From the NCBI RefSeq assembly GCF_029227915.1, contig NC_079885.1, forward strand, positions 30,631,001 to 30,695,000: a DNA stretch of 64,000 bases. Reading direction: 5' to 3'. The notes beneath the pieces were generated by a model, which had not been told where the DNA came from, searched no databases, and worked only from the letters and a program-made list of their open reading frames with translations. Below are positions 1-13,847 of this stretch, piece after piece (position 1 is the first letter of the stretch; each line of letters starts with the position of its first letter). Source of the DNA: Hydractinia symbiolongicarpus. Taxonomy: Eukaryota; Cnidaria; Hydrozoa; Anthoathecata; Hydractiniidae. A program made the position numbers and the translations under genes.

Positions 1-3000
1 AAACGATTTTTTAAATTATTTTGTCACCACTAAAACGCATGAGACTTTTAGTTTTCAAAAGTGTTTTCATTTTTGATGAGACGCTGAATAAAAGAGGTTT
101 AATCGCCGGCAAACGAAAACCCGCAATTTCCCGTAAATCCCGGACTCGGCCCGTATAGTCAAAAGTATACAAAGAAAGTACCCAGGGAGTAAACTCATTT
201 CCCGAACGATTTTTAAAATTATTTTTTCACCACTAAAACGTATGAGACTTGTAGTTTTCAGAAATGTTTTCATTTCTGATGAGACGCCTAATGAATGTGG
301 TTTAATCGCCGGCAAACGAAAACCCGCGATTTTTCGTAAATCCCGGGCTTGGCCCGTATAGTTGAATGTATACAAAGAAAGTACCCTGTGAGTAAACTCA
401 TTTCCAGAACGATGTTTAAAATTATTTTTTCACCACTAAAACGCATAAGACTTGTAGATTTCAAAAATGTTTTCATTTTTGATGAGACTCCGAATAAAAG
501 AAGTTTAATCGCCGTCAAACGAAAACCCGCGTATTCCCGAAAATCCCGGGCTTGGCCCGTATAGTCAAAAGTATACAAAGAAAGTACCCAGTGAGTAAAC
601 TCATTTCCCAAACGATTTTTTAAATTATTTTGTCACCACTAAATCGCATGAGACTTGTAGTTTTCAGAAATGTTTTCATTTTTGATGAGACGCTTAATGA
701 ATGTGGTTTAATCGCCGGCAAACGAAAACCCGCGATTTTCCGTAAATCCCGGGCTTGGCCCGTATAGTCGAATGTATACAAAGAAAGTACCCTGTGAGTA
801 AATTCATTTCCAAAACGATTTTTTAAATTATCTTTTCACCACTAAAACGCATGAGAATTGTAGTTTTTAAAAATGTTTTCATTTTTGATGAGACGCTGAA
901 TAAAAGAAGTTTAATCGACGGCAAACGAAAACCCGCCATTTCCCGTAAACCCCGGACTCGGCCTGTATAGTCAAAAGTATACAAAGAAAGTACCCAGGGA
1001 GTAAACTCATTTCCCGAACGATTTTTTAAATTATTATTTCACCACTAAAGCCCATGAGACTTGTAGTTTTTAAAAATGTTTTCGATTTTGATGAGACGCT
1101 GATTAAAGGAGGTTTAATCGCCGGTAAACAAAAACTGCCATTTCCCGTAAATCCCGGACTCAGCCCGTATAGTCAAAAGTATACAAAGAAAGTACCCAGG
1201 AAGTAAACTCATTTCCCGAACGATTTTTTAAATTATTTTTTCACCACTAAAACGCATTAGACTTGTAGTTTTTAAAAATGTTTTCATTTTTGATGAGACG
1301 CTGAATAAAAGAAGTTTTATCGACGGCAAACGAAAACCCGCCATTTCCCGTAAATCCCGGACTCAGCGCGTATAGTCAAAAGTATACAAAGAAGGTACCC
1401 AGGGAGTAAACTCATTTCCGGAGCGATTTTTTAAATTATTTTTTCACCACTAAAACGCATGAGACTTGTAGTTTTCAGAAATGTTTTCATTTTTGATGAG
1501 ACGTTTACCGAAAGTGGTTTAATCGCCGGCAAACGAAAACCCGCGATTTCCCGTAAATCCCGGGCTTGGCTCGTATAGTCGAATGTATACAAAGAAAGTA
1601 CCCAGGGAGTAAACTCCTTTCCTGAACGATTTTTTAAATTATTTTTTCACCACTAAAACGCATGAGACTTGTAGTTTTTAAAAATGTTTTCATTTTTGAT
1701 GAGACGCTTAATGAAAGGGGTTTTAATCGCCGGCAAACGAAAACCCGCGATTTCCCGTAAATCCCGGGCTTGGCCTGTATAGTCGAATGTATACAAAGAA
1801 AGTACCCTGTAAGTAAACTCATTTTCAGAACGACTTTTTAAATTATTTTTTCACCACTGAAACGCATAAGTCTTGTAGTTTTCAAAAATGTTTTCATTTT
1901 TGATGAGACGCCTAATGAAATTGGTTTAATCGCCGGCAAACGAAAACCCGCGATTTCCCGTAAATCCCGGGCTTGGCCCGTATAGTCGAATGTATACAAA
2001 GAAAGTACCCAGGGAGTAAACTCATTTTCCAAACGATTTTTTAAATTATTTTGTCACCACTAAAACGCATGAGACTTTTAGTTTTCAAAAGTGTTTTCAT
2101 TTTTGATGAGACGCTGAATAAAAGAGGTTTAATCGCCGGCAAACGAAAGCCCGCAATTTCCCGTAAATCCCGGACTCGGCCCGTATAGTCAAAAGTATAC
2201 AAAGAAAGTACCCAGGGAGTAAACTGACTTCCCGAACGATTTTTAAAATTATTTTTTCACCACTAAAACGTATGAGACTTGTAGTTTTCAGAAATGTTTT
2301 CATTTTTAATGAGACGCTTAATGAATGTAGCTTAATCGCCGGCAAGCGAAAACCCGCGATTTCCCGTAAATCCCGGGCTTGGCCCGCATAGTCGAATGTA
2401 TACAAAGAAAGTACCCTGTGAGTAAACTTATTTCCAAAACGATTTTTTAAATTATCTTTTCACCACTAAAACGCATGAGACTTGTAGTTTTCAAAAATGT
2501 TTTCATTTTTGATGAGACGCTGAATAAAAGAAGTTTAATCGCCGGCAAACGAAAACCCGCCATTTCCCGTAAACACCGGACTCGGCCCGTATAGGCAAAA
2601 GTATAGAAAGAAAGTACCCAGGGAGTAAACTCATTTCTCGAACGATTTTTTAAATTATTTTTTCACCACTAAAACGCATGAGACTTGTAGTTTTCAGAAA
2701 TGTTTTCATTTTTAATTAGACGCTTGATGAAAGTGGTTTAATCGCCGGCAAACGAAAACCTGCGATTTCCCGTAAATCCCGGGCTTGGCCCGTATAGTCA
2801 AAAGTATAAAAAGAAAGTACCCAGGGAGTAAACTCATTTCCAAAATGATTTTTTGAAATTATTTTGTCACCACTAAAACGCATGAGACTTGTATTTTCAA
2901 AAGTGTTTTCATTTTTGATGAGACGCTGAATAAAAGAAGTTTAATCGCCGGCAAACGAAAACCTGCGATTTCCCATAAATCCCGGGCTTGGCCCGTATAG

Positions 3001-3575
3001 TTGAATGTATCTAAAGAAAGTACCCAAGGAGTAAACTCACTTCCCGAACGATTTTTCAAATTCTTTCTTCACCAGTAGAACGAATGAGACTTGTAGTTTT
3101 CAAAAATGTTTTCATTTTTAACGAGACGCCTAATGAAAGAGTTTTAATCGCCGGCAAACAAAAACCCGCGATTTCCCGTAAGTCCCGGACTCGGCCCGTA
3201 TAGTCAAAAGTATACAAAGAAAGTACCCAGGGAGTAAACTCATTTCCCGAACGATTTTTAAAATTATTTTTTCACCACTAAAACGTATGAGACTTTTAGT
3301 TTTCAAAAATGTTTTCATTTTTGATGAGACACTTAATGAAAGGGGTTTAATCGCCGGCAAATGAAAACCCGCGATTTCCCGTAAATCACGGGCTTGGCCC
3401 GTATAGTCGAATGTATACAAAGAAAGTACCCTGTGAGAAAACTCATTTCCAGAACGATTTTTTAAATTATTTTTTCACCACTAAAACGCATAAGACTTGT
3501 AGTTTTCAAAAATGTTTTCATTTTTGATGAGACGCTGCATAAAAGAAGTTTAATCGCCGGCAAACGAAAACCCGC
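1..3575 (+). repeat. Irregular left part of the array; 2,030-bp recurrence
   Basis: Monomers here are mixtures of D-like, E-like and A-like types without a steady order. Bases from position 1 recur from 2031 (offset 2,030, ten monomers), including GAGACTTTTAG and AAAGTGTTTTC, before diverging. The same opening section also recurs from 6295, where the variant GATGTTTAAAATTA at about 410 reappears at about 6703. A type C monomer first appears near 3046. No gene or unique sequence is present. Confidence 0.8.
461..482. other. 22-bp dyad (9-base arms, TTTT loop), intact example
   Basis: The left arm TCAAAAATG (461-469) is the exact reverse complement of the right arm CATTTTTGA (474-482), separated by TTTT. 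The same dyad sits about 65 bases into every monomer. It is intact in E-like monomers (another example is 6755-6776), has one changed base in A and D (TCAGAAATG) and B (TCAAAAGTG), and is altered in F (TTAAAAATG) and C (right arm CATTTTTAA). It could extrude as a hairpin; that is inferred. Confidence 0.8.
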
Positions 3576-6026
3576 CATTTCCCGTAAATCCCGGACTCGG
3601 CCCGTATAGTCAAAAGTATACAAAGAAAGTACCCAGGGAGAAAACTCATTTCCCGAACGATTTTTAAAATTATTTTTTTACCGCTAAAACGCATGAGACT
3701 TGTAGTTTTCAGAAATGTTTTCATTTTTCATGAGACGCTTAATGAATGTGGTTTAATCGCCGGCAAGAGAAAACCCGCGATTTCCCGTAAATCCCGGGCT
3801 TGGCCCGTATAGTTAAATGTATCTAAAGAAAGTATCCAGGGAGTAAACTGACTTCCCGAACGATTTTTAAAATTATTTTTTCACCACTAAAACGTATGAA
3901 ACATGTAGTTTTCAGAAATGTTTTCATTTTTGATGAGACGCTTAATGAATGTAGTTTAATCGCCGGCAAGCAAAAACCCGCGATTTCCCGTAAATCCCGG
4001 GCTTGACCCGCATAGTCGAATGTATACAAAGAAAGTACCCTGTGAGTAAACTTATTTCCAAAACGATTTTTTAAATTATCTTTTCACCACTAAAACCCAT
4101 GAGACTTGTAGTTTTCAAAAATGTTTTCATTTTTGATGAGACGCTGAATAAAAGAAGTTTAATCGCCGGCAAACGAAAACCTGCCATTTCCCGTAAACCC
4201 CGGACTCGGCCCGTATAGGCAAAAGTATAGAAAGAAAGTACCCAGGGAGTAAACTCATTTCTCGAACGATTTTTTAAATTATTTTTTCACCACTAAAACG
4301 CATGAGACTTGTAGTTTTCAGAAATGTTTTCATTTTTGATGAGACGCTTAATGAAAGTGGTTTAATCGCCGGCAAACGAAAACCCGCGATTTCCCGTAAA
4401 TCCCGGGCTTGGCCCGTATAGTCAAAAGTATAAAAAGAAAGTACCCAGGGAGTAAACTCATTTCCAAAATGATTTTTTTAAATTATTTTGTCACCACTAA
4501 AACGCATGAGACTTGTATTTTCAAAAGTGTTTTCATTTTTGATGAGACGCTGAATAAAAGAAGTTTAATCGCCGGCAAACGAAAACCCGCGATTTCCCGT
4601 AAATCCCGGGCTTGGCCCGTATAGTTGAATGTATCTAAAGAAAGTACCCAGGGAGTAAACTGACTTCTCGAACGATTTTTCAAATTATTTCTGTACCAGT
4701 AGAACGAATGAGACTTGTAGTTTTCAAAAATGTTTTCATTTTTAATGAGACGCTTAATGAAAGAGTTTTAATCGCCGGCAAACGAAAACCCGCGATTTCC
4801 CGTAAATCCCGGACTCGGCCCGTATAGTCAAAAGTATACAAAGAAAGTACCCAGGGAGAAAACTCATTTCCCGAACGATTTTTAAAATTATTTTTTTACC
4901 GCTAAAACGCATGAGACTTGTAGTTTTCAGAAATGTTTTCATTTTTCATGAGACGCTTAATGAATGTGGTTTAATCGCCGGCAAGAGAAAACCCGCGATT
5001 TCCCGTAAATCCCGGGCTTGGCCCGTATAGTTAAATGTATCTAAAGAAAGTATCCAGGGAGTAAACTGACTTCCCGAACGATTTTTAAAATTATTTTTTC
5101 ACCACTAAAACGTATGAGACATGTAGTTTTCAGAAATGTTTTCATTTTTGATGAGACGCTTAATGAATGTAGTTTAATCGCCGGCAAGCAAAAACCCGCG
5201 ATTTCCCGTAAATCCCGGGCTTGACCCGCATAGTCGAATGTATACAAAGAAAGTACCCTGTGAGTAAACTTATTTCCAAAACGATTTTTTAAATTATCTT
5301 TTCACCACTAAAACCCATGAGACTTGTAGTTTTCAAAAATGTTTTCATTTTTGATGAGACGCTGAATAAAAGAAGTTTAATCGCCGGCAAACGAAAACCT
5401 GCCATTTCCCGTAAACCCCGGACTCGGCCCGTATAGGCAAAAGTATAGAAAGAAAGTACCCAGGGAGTAAACTCATTTCTCGAACGATTTTTTAAATTAT
5501 TTTTTCACCACTAAAACGCATGAGACTTGTAGTTTTCAGAAATGTTTTCATTTTTGATGAGACGCTTAATGAAAGTGGTTTAATCGCCGGCAAACGAAAA
5601 CCCGCGATTTCCCGTAAATCCCGGGCTTGGCCCGTATAGTCAAAAGTATAAAAAGAAAGTACCCAGGGAGTAAACTCATTTCCAAAATGATTTTTTTAAA
5701 TTATTTTGTCACCACTAAAACGCATGAGACTTGTATTTTCAAAAGTGTTTTCATTTTTGATGAGACGCTGAATAAAAGAAGTTTAATCGCCGGCAAACGA
5801 AAACCCGCGATTTCCCGTAAATCCCGGGCTTGGCCCGTATAGTTGAATGTATCTAAAGAAAGTACCCAGGGAGTAAACTGACTTCTCGAACGATTTTTCA
5901 AATTATTTCTGCACCAGTAGAACGAATGAGACTTGTAGTTTTCAAAAATGTTTTCATTTTTAATGAGACGCTTAATGAAAGAGTTTTAATCGCCGGCAAA
6001 CGAAAACCCGCGATTTCCCGTAAATC
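3576..6026 (+). repeat. Left-half hexamer (1,218 bp) in two tandem copies
   Basis: The second copy lies 1,218 bases (six monomers) after the first and is almost base-identical; I noticed a change at GAAACATG (~3898) versus GAGACATG (~5116) and TCTGTACC (~4690) versus TCTGCACC (~5908). The order is D, D-like, E, A (TATA-bearing), B', C. This shares the E-A-B-C-D backbone with the right-half hexamer but has a second D-like monomer where the right half has F. Confidence 0.82.
4429..4437 (+). other. TATAAAAAG variant in A monomers of the left half, example
   Basis: Most monomers read GTATACAAAG; in this subtype C is replaced by A, giving GTATAAAAAG, which matches a eukaryotic TATA-box consensus. 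I find it about once per higher-order unit from 2805-2813 to 32647-32655 and not beyond. It is nearly always followed by a B' monomer. There is no downstream gene, so promoter function is not claimed. Confidence 0.6.
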
Positions 6027-7941
6027 CCGGGCTTGGCCCGCATAGTCGAGTGTATACAAAGTATGTACCCTGTGAGTAAACTTATTTCCAAAACGATTTT
6101 TTAAATTATCTTTTCACCACTAAAGCGCATGAGACTTGTAGTTTTCAAAAATGTATTTCATTTTTGATGAGACGCTGAACAAAAGAAGTTTAATCGCCGG
6201 CAAACGAAAACCCGCGATTTCTCGTAAATCCCGGGCTTGGCCCGTATAGTCGAATGTATACAAAGAAAGTACCCTGGGAGTAAACTCATTTCCCAAACGA
6301 TTTTTTAAATTATTTTGTCACCACTAAAACGCATGAGACTTTTAGTTTTCAAAAGTGTTTTCATTTTTGATGAGACGCTGAATAAAAGAGGTTTAATCGC
6401 CGGCAAACGAAAACCCGCAATTTCCCCTAAATCCCGGACTCGGCCCGTATAGTCAAAAGTATACAAAGAAAGTACCCAGGGAGTAAACTCATTTCCCGAA
6501 CGATTTTTAAAATTATTTTTTCACCACTAAAACGTATGAGACTTGTAGTTTTCAGAAATGTTTTCATTTTTGATGAGACGCTTAATGAATGTGGTTTAAT
6601 CGCCGGCAAACAAAAACCCGCGATTTTCCGTAAATCCCGGGCTTGGCCCGTATAGTCGAATGTATACAAAGAAAGTACCCTGTGAGTAAACTCATTTCCA
6701 GAACGATGTTTAAAATTATTTTTTCACCACTAAAACGCATAAGACTTGTAGTTTTCAAAAATGTTTTCATTTTTGATGAGACGCTGAATAAAAGAAGTTT
6801 AATCGCCGGCAAATGAAAACCCGCGATTTCCCGTAAATCCCTAACTTGGCCCGTATAGTCGAATGTATACAAAGAAAGTACCCAGGGAGTAAACTCATTT
6901 CCCGAACGATTTTTTAAATTATTTTTTCACCACTAAAACGCATGAGACTTGTAGTTTTGAAAAATGTTTTCATTTTTGATGAGACGCTTAATGAAAGGGG
7001 TTTAATCGCCGTCAAACGAAAACGGGCGATTTCCCGTAAATCCCGGGCTTGGCCCGTATAGTCGAATGTATACAAAGAAAGTACCCTGTGAGTAAACTCA
7101 TTTCCAGAACGATTTTGTAAACTAATTTTTCACCACTAAAACGTATGAGACTTGTAGTTTTCAGAAATGTTTTCATTTTTGATGAGACGCTTAATGAATG
7201 TGGTTTAATCACCGGCAAACGAAAACCCGCGATTTTCCGTAAATCCCGGGCTTGGCCCGTATAGTCGAATGTATACAAAGAAAGTACCCTGTGAGTAAAC
7301 TCATTTCCAAAACGATTTTTTAAATTATATTTTCACCACTAAAACGCATGAGACTTGTAGTTTTAAAAATGTTTTCATTTTTGATGAGACGCTGAATAAA
7401 AGAAGTTTGATCGACGGCAAACGAAAACCCGCGATTTCCCGTAAATCTCGGGCTAGGCCCGTATAGTCAAAAGTATAAAAAGAAAGTACCCAGGGAGTAA
7501 ACTCATTTCCAAAATGATTTTTTGAAATTATTTTGTCACCACTAAAACGCATGAGACTTGTATTTTCAAAAGTGTTTTCATTTTTGATGAGACGCTGAAT
7601 AAAAGAAGTTTAATCGCCGGCAAACGAAAACCCGCGATTTCCCGTAAATCCCGGGCTTGGCCCGTATAGTTGAATGTATCTAAAGAAAGTACCCAAGGAG
7701 TAAACTGACTTCCCGAACGATTTTTCAAATTCTTTCTGCACCAGTAGAACGAATGAGACTTGTAGTTTTCAAAAATGTTTTCATTTTTAACGAGACGCCT
7801 AATGAAAGAGTTTTAATCGCCGGAAAACAAAAACCCGCGATTTCCCGTAAGTCCCGGACTCGGCCGGTATAGTCAAAAGTATACAAAGAAAGTACCCAGG
7901 GAGTAAACTCATTTCCCGAACGATTTTTAAAATTATTTTTT
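6027..7941 (+). repeat. Mixed block, copied again at about 11.57-12.61 kb
   Basis: Bases from about 6900 to 7940 match about 11569 to 12609 at an offset of 4,669 (23 monomers). Private markers are shared: AAAACGGGCGATTT (~7020 and ~11688) and GATTTTGTAAACTAATTTTT (~7112 and ~11780). In the later copy the GTAAACTAA monomer occurs twice in a row (~11780 and ~11985), a local one-monomer duplication. A one-base insertion (ATGTATTTCATT) interrupts the central dyad at about 6151. Confidence 0.78.
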
Positions 7942-10900
7942 CACCACTAAAACGTATGAGACTTGTAGTTTTCAAAAATGTTTTCATTTTTGATGAGACT
8001 CTTAATGAAAGGTGTTTAATCGCCGGCAAATGAAAACCCGCGATTTCCCGTAAATCACGGGCTTGGCCCGTATAGTCGAATGTATGCAAAGAAAGTACCC
8101 TGTGAGTAAACTCATTTCCAGAACGATTTTTAAAATTATTTTTTCACCACTAAAACGTATGAGACTTGTAGTTTTCAAAAATGTTTTCATTTTTGATGAG
8201 ACACTTAATGAAAGGGGTTTAATCGCCGGCAAATGAAAACCCGCGATTTCCCGTAAATCACGGGCTTGGCCCGTATAGTCGAATGTATGCAAAGAAAGTA
8301 CCCTGTGAGTAAACTCATTTCCAGAACGATTTTTTAAAATATTTTTTCACCACTAAAACGCATGAGACTTGTAGTTTTCAGAAATGTTTTCATTTTTGAT
8401 GAGACGCTTAATGAAAGTGGTTTAATCGCAGGCAAACGAAAACCCGCGATTTCCCGTAAATCCCGGGCTTGGCCCGTATAGTCAAAAGTATAAAAAGAAA
8501 GTACCCAGGGAGTAAACTCATTTCCAAAATGATTTTTTTAAATTATTTTGTCACCACTAAAACGCATGAGACTTGTATTTTCAAAAGTGTTTTCATTTTT
8601 GATGAGACGCTGAATAAAAGAAATTTAATCGCCGGCAAACAAAAACCCGCGATTTCCCGTAAGTCCCGGACTCGGCCCGTATAGTCAAAAGTATACAAAG
8701 AAAGTACCCAGGGAGTAAACTCATTTCCCGAACGATTTTTAAAATTATTTTTTCACCACTAAAACGTATGAGACTTGTAGTTTTCAAAAATGTTTTCATT
8801 TTTGATGAGACACTTAATGAAAGGGGTTTAATCGCCGGCAAATGAAAACCCGCGATTTCCCGTAAATCACGGGCTTGGCCCGTATAGTCGAATGTATGCA
8901 AAGAAAGTACCCTGTGAGTAAACTCATTTCCAGAACGATTTTTTAAATTATTTTTTCACCACTAAAACGCATAAGACTTGTAGTTTTCAAAAATGTTTTC
9001 ATTTTTGATGAGACGCTGAATAAAAGAAGTTTAATCGCCGGCAAACGAAAACCCGCGATTTCCCGTAAATCCCGGACTCGGCCCGTATAGTCAAAAGTAT
9101 ACAAAGAAAGTACCCAGGGAGTAAACTCATTTCCCGAACGATTTTTAAAATTATTTTTTTACCGCTAAAACGCATGAGACTTGTACTTTTCAGAAATGTT
9201 TTCATTTTTCATGAGACGCTTAATGAATGTGGTTTAATCGCCGGCAAGCGAAAACCCGCGATTTCCCGCAAATCCCGAGCTTGGCCCGTATAGTCGAATG
9301 TATACAAAGAAAGTACCCTGTGAGTAAACTTATTTCCAAAACGATTTTTTAAATTATCTTTTCACCACTAAAACGCATGAGACTTGTAGTTTTCAAAAAT
9401 GTTTTCATTTTTGATGAGACGCTGAATAAAAGAAGTTTAACCGCCGGCAAACGAAAACCCGCCATTTCCCGTAAACCCCGGACTCGGCCCGTATAGGCAA
9501 AAGTATAGAAAGAAAGTACCCAGGGAGTAAACTCATTTCTCGAACGATTTTTTAAATTATTTTTTCACCACTAAAACGTATGAGACTTGTAGTTTTCAAA
9601 AATGTTTTCATTTTTGATGAGACTCTTAATGAAAGGGGTTTAATCGCCGGCAAATGAAAACCCGCGATTTCCCGTAAATCACGGGCTTGGCCCGTATAGT
9701 CGAATGTATGCAAAGAAAGTACCCTGTGAGTAAACTCATTTCCAGAACGATTTTTAAAATTATTTTTTCACCACTAAAACGTATGAGACTTGTAGTTTTC
9801 AAAAATGTTTTTATTTTTGATGAGACACTTAATGAAAGGGGTTTAATCGCCGGCAAATGAAAACCCGCGATTTCCCGTAAATCACGGGCTTGGCCCGTAT
9901 AGTCGAATGTATGCAAAGAAAGTACCCTGTGAGTAAACTCATTTCCAGAACGATTTTTTAAAATATTTTTTCACCACTAAAACGCATGAGACTTGTAGTT
10001 TTCAGAAATGTTTTCATTTTTGATGAGACGCTTAATGAAAGTGGTTTAATCGCCGGCAAACGAAAACCCGCGATTTCCCGTAAATCCCGGGCTTGGCCCG
10101 TATAGTCAAAAGTATAAAAAGAAAGTACCCAGGGAGTAAACTCATTTCCAAAATGATTTTTTTAAATTATTTTGTCACCACTAAAACGCATGAGACTTGT
10201 ATTTTCAAAAGTGTTTTCATTTTTGATGAGACGCTGAATAAAAGAAGTTTAATCGCCGGCAAACAAAAACCCGCGATTTCCCGTAAGTCCCGGACTCGGC
10301 CCGTATAGTCAAAAGTATACAAAGAAAGTACCCAGGGAGTAAACTCATTTCCCGAACGATTTTTAAAATTATTTTTTCACCACTAAAACGTATGAGACTT
10401 GTAGTTTTCAAAAATGTTTTCATTTTTGATGAGACACTTAATGAAAGGGGTTTAATCGCCGGCAAATGAAAACCCGCGATTTCCCGTAAATCACGGGCTT
10501 GGCCCGTATAGTCGAATGTATGCAAAGAAAGTACCCTGTGAGTAAACTCATTTCCAGAACGATTTTTTAAATTATTTTTTCACCACTAAAACGCATAAGA
10601 CTTGTAGTTTTCAAAAATGTTTTCATTTTTGATGAGACGCTGAATAAAAGAAGTTTAATCGCCGGCAAACGAAAACCCGCGATTTCCCGTAAATCCCGGA
10701 CTCGGCCCGTATAGTCAAAAGTATACAAAGAAAGTACCCAGGGAGTAAACTCATTTCCCGAACGATTTTTAAAATTATTTTTTTACCGCTAAAACGCATG
10801 AGACTTGTACTTTTCAGAAATGTTTTCATTTTTCATGAGACGCTTAATGAATGTGGTTTAATCGCCGGCAAGCGAAAACCCGCGATTTCCCGCAAATCCC

Positions 10901-11189
10901 GAGCTTGGCCCGTATAGTCGAATGTATACAAAGAAAGTACCCTGTGAGTAAACTTATTTCCAAAACGATTTTTTAAATTATCTTTTCACCACTAAAACGC
11001 ATGAGACTTGTAGTTTTCAAAAATGTTTTCATTTTTGATGAGACGCTGAATAAAAGAAGTTTAACCGCCGGCAAACGAAAACCCGCCATTTCCCGTAAAC
11101 TCCGGACTCGGACCGTATAGGCAAAAGTATAGAAAGAAAGTACCCAGGGAGTAAACTCATTTCTCGAACGATTTTTTAAATTATTTTTT
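7942..11189 (+). repeat. Eight-monomer unit (1,624 bp) in two tandem copies
   Basis: Copy one is about 7942-9565 and copy two about 9566-11189, at an offset of 1,624 bases. Shared markers include GAGACTCTTAATGAAAGG at the start, GTAAATCACGGGCTTGG, GTATGCAAAG, GACTTGTACTTTTCAG and CCCGAGCTTGG. Few differences are visible. A third, partial copy starts near 12611 and runs to about 13450, where AAAATG and GACACTT signatures switch to other types. Confidence 0.82.
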
Positions 11190-13847
11190 CATCACTAAAA
11201 CGCATGAGACTTGTAGTTTTCAGAAATGTTTTCATTTTTGATGAGACGCTTAATGAAAGTGGTTTAATCGCCGGCAAACGAAAACCCGCGATTTCCTGTA
11301 AATCCCGGGCTTGGCCCGTATAGTCAAAAGTATAAAAAGAAAGTAACCAGGGAGTAAAATCATTTCCAAAATGATTTTTTTAAATTATTTTGTCACCACT
11401 AAAACGCATGAGACTTGTATTTTCAAAAGTGTTTTCATTTTTGATGAGACGCTGAATAAAAGAAGTTTAATCGCCGGCAAACAAAAACCCGCGATTTCCC
11501 GTAAATCCCGGGCTTGGCCCGTATAGTTGAATGTATCTAAAGAAAGTACCCAGGGAGTAAACTCATTTCCCGAACGATTTTTTAAATTATTTTTTCACCA
11601 CTAAAACGCATGAGACTTGTAGTTTTGAAAAATGTTTTCATTTTTGATGAGACGCTTAATGAAAGGGGTTTAATCGCCGGCAAACGAAAACGGGCGATTT
11701 CCCGTAAATCCCGGGCTTGGCCCGTATAGTCGAATGTATACAAAGAAAGTACCCTGTGAGTAAACTCATTTCCAAAACGATTTTGTAAACTAATTTTTCA
11801 CCACTAAAACGTATGAGACTTGTAGTTTTCAGAAATGTTTTCATTTTTGATGAGACGCTTAATGAATGTGGTTTAATCACCGGCAAACGAAAACCCGCGA
11901 TTTTCCGTAAATCCCGGGCTTGGCCCGTATAGTCGAATGTATACAAAGAAAGTACCCTGTGAGTAAACTCATTTCCAAAACGATTTTGTAAACTAATTTT
12001 TCATCACTAAAACGTATGAGACTTGTAGTTTTCAGAAATGTTTTCATTTTTGATGAGACGCTTAATGAATGTGGTTTAATCACCGGCAAACGAAAACCCG
12101 CGATTTTCCGTAAATCTCGGGCTAGGCCCGTATAGTCAAAAGTATAAAAAGAAAGTACCCAGGGAGTAAACTCATTTCCAAAATGATTTTTTGAAATTAT
12201 TTTGTCACCACTAAAACGCATGAGACTTGTATTTTCAAAAGTGTTTTCATTTTTGATGAGACGCTGAATAAAAGAAGTTTAATCGCCGGCAAACGAAAAC
12301 CCGCGATTTCCCGTAAATCCCAGGCTTGGCCCGTATAGTTGAATGTATCTAAAGAAAGTACCCAAGGAGTAAACTGACTTCCCGAACGATTTTTCAAATT
12401 CTTTCTGCACCAGTAGAACGAATGAGACTTGTAGTTTTCAAAAATGTTTTCATTTTTAACGAGACGCCTAATGAAAGAGTTTTACTCGCCGGCAAACAAA
12501 AACCCGCGATTTCCCGTAAGTCCCGAACTCGGCCGGTATAGTCAAAAGTATACAAAGAAAGTACCCAGGGAGTAAACTCATTTCCCGAACGATTTTTAAA
12601 ATTATTTTTTCACCACTAAAACGTATGAGACTTGTAGTTTTCAAAAATGTTTTCATTTTTGATGAGACACTTAATGAAAGGGGTTTAATCGCCGGCAAAT
12701 GAAAACCCGCGATTTCCCGTAAATCACGGGCTTGGCCCGTATAGTCGAATGTATGCAAAGAAAGTACCCTGTGAGTAAACTCATTTCCAGAACGATTTTT
12801 AAAATTATTTTTTCACCACTAAAACGTATGAGACTTGTAGTTTTCAAAAATGTTTTCATTTTTGATGAGACACTTAATGAAAGGGGTTTAATCGCCGGCA
12901 AATGAAAACCCGCGATTTCCCGTAAATCACGGGCTTGGCCCGTATAGTCGAATGTATGCAAAGAAAGTACCCTGTGAGTAAACTCATTTCCAGAACGATT
13001 TTTTAAAATATTTTTTCACCACTAAAACGCATGAGACTTGTAGTTTTCAGAAATGTTTTCATTTTTGATGAGACGCTTAATGAAAGTGGTTTAATCGCCG
13101 GCAAACGAAAACCCGCGATTTCCCGCAAATCCCGGGCTTGGCCCGTATAGTCAAAAGTATAAAAAGAAAGTACCCAGGGAGTAAACTCATTTCCAAAATG
13201 ATTTTTTTAAATTATTTTGTCACCACTAAAACGCATGAGACTTGTATTTTCAAAAGTGTTTTCATTTTTGATGAGACGCTGAATAAAAGAAGTTTAATCG
13301 CCGGCAAACAAAAACCCGCGATTTCCCGTAAGTCCCGGACTCGGCCCGTATAGTCAAAAGTATACAAAGAAAGTACCCAGGGAGTAAACTCATTTCCCGA
13401 ACGATTTTTAAAATTATTTTTTCACCACTAAAACGTATGAGACTTGTAGTTTTCGAAAATGTTTTCATTTTTGATGAGACGCTTAATGAAAGTGGTTTAA
13501 TCGCCGGCAAACGAAAACCCGCGATTTCCCGTAAATCCCGGGCTTGGCCCGTATAGTCAAAAGTATAAAAAGAAAGTACCCAGGGAGTAAAATCATTTCC
13601 AAAATGATTTTTTAAAATTATTTTGTCACCACTAAAACGCATGAGACTTGTATTTTCAAAAGTGTTTTCATTTTTGATGAGACGCTGAATAAAAGAAGTT
13701 TAATCGCCGGCAAACGAAAACCCGCGATTTCCCGTAAATGCCGGGCTTGGCCCGTATAGTTGAATGTATCTAAAGAAAGTACCCAGGGAGTAAACTGACT
13801 TCTCGAACGATTTTTCAAATTATTTCTGCACCAGTAGAACGAATGAG
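11190..13847 (+). repeat. Composite block: copy of 6.9-7.9 kb followed by partial octamer
   Basis: From about 11569 to 12609 this repeats the 6.9-7.94-kb block (offset 4,669). From about 12611 to 13450 it repeats the start of the octamer (offset 3,045 from 9566, fifteen monomers). A joint is visible near 13455, where GTTTTCGAAAATG is followed by GACGCTTAATGAAAGTGG instead of the GACACTTAATGAAAGGGG that accompanies CGAAAATG at 14470. Confidence 0.75.

Noticed and set aside
4429-4437. TATA box as a real promoter
   Set aside because: The word arises by one base change in a repeated unit and no gene follows. It is kept only as a subfamily marker and a possible site of satellite transcription.
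4409-4624. Plus-strand 71-codon frame recurring about 25 times
   Set aside because: It spans an A/B' junction and recurs only because that junction is copied. It overlaps an opposite-strand frame in the same DNA and has no recognisable domain.
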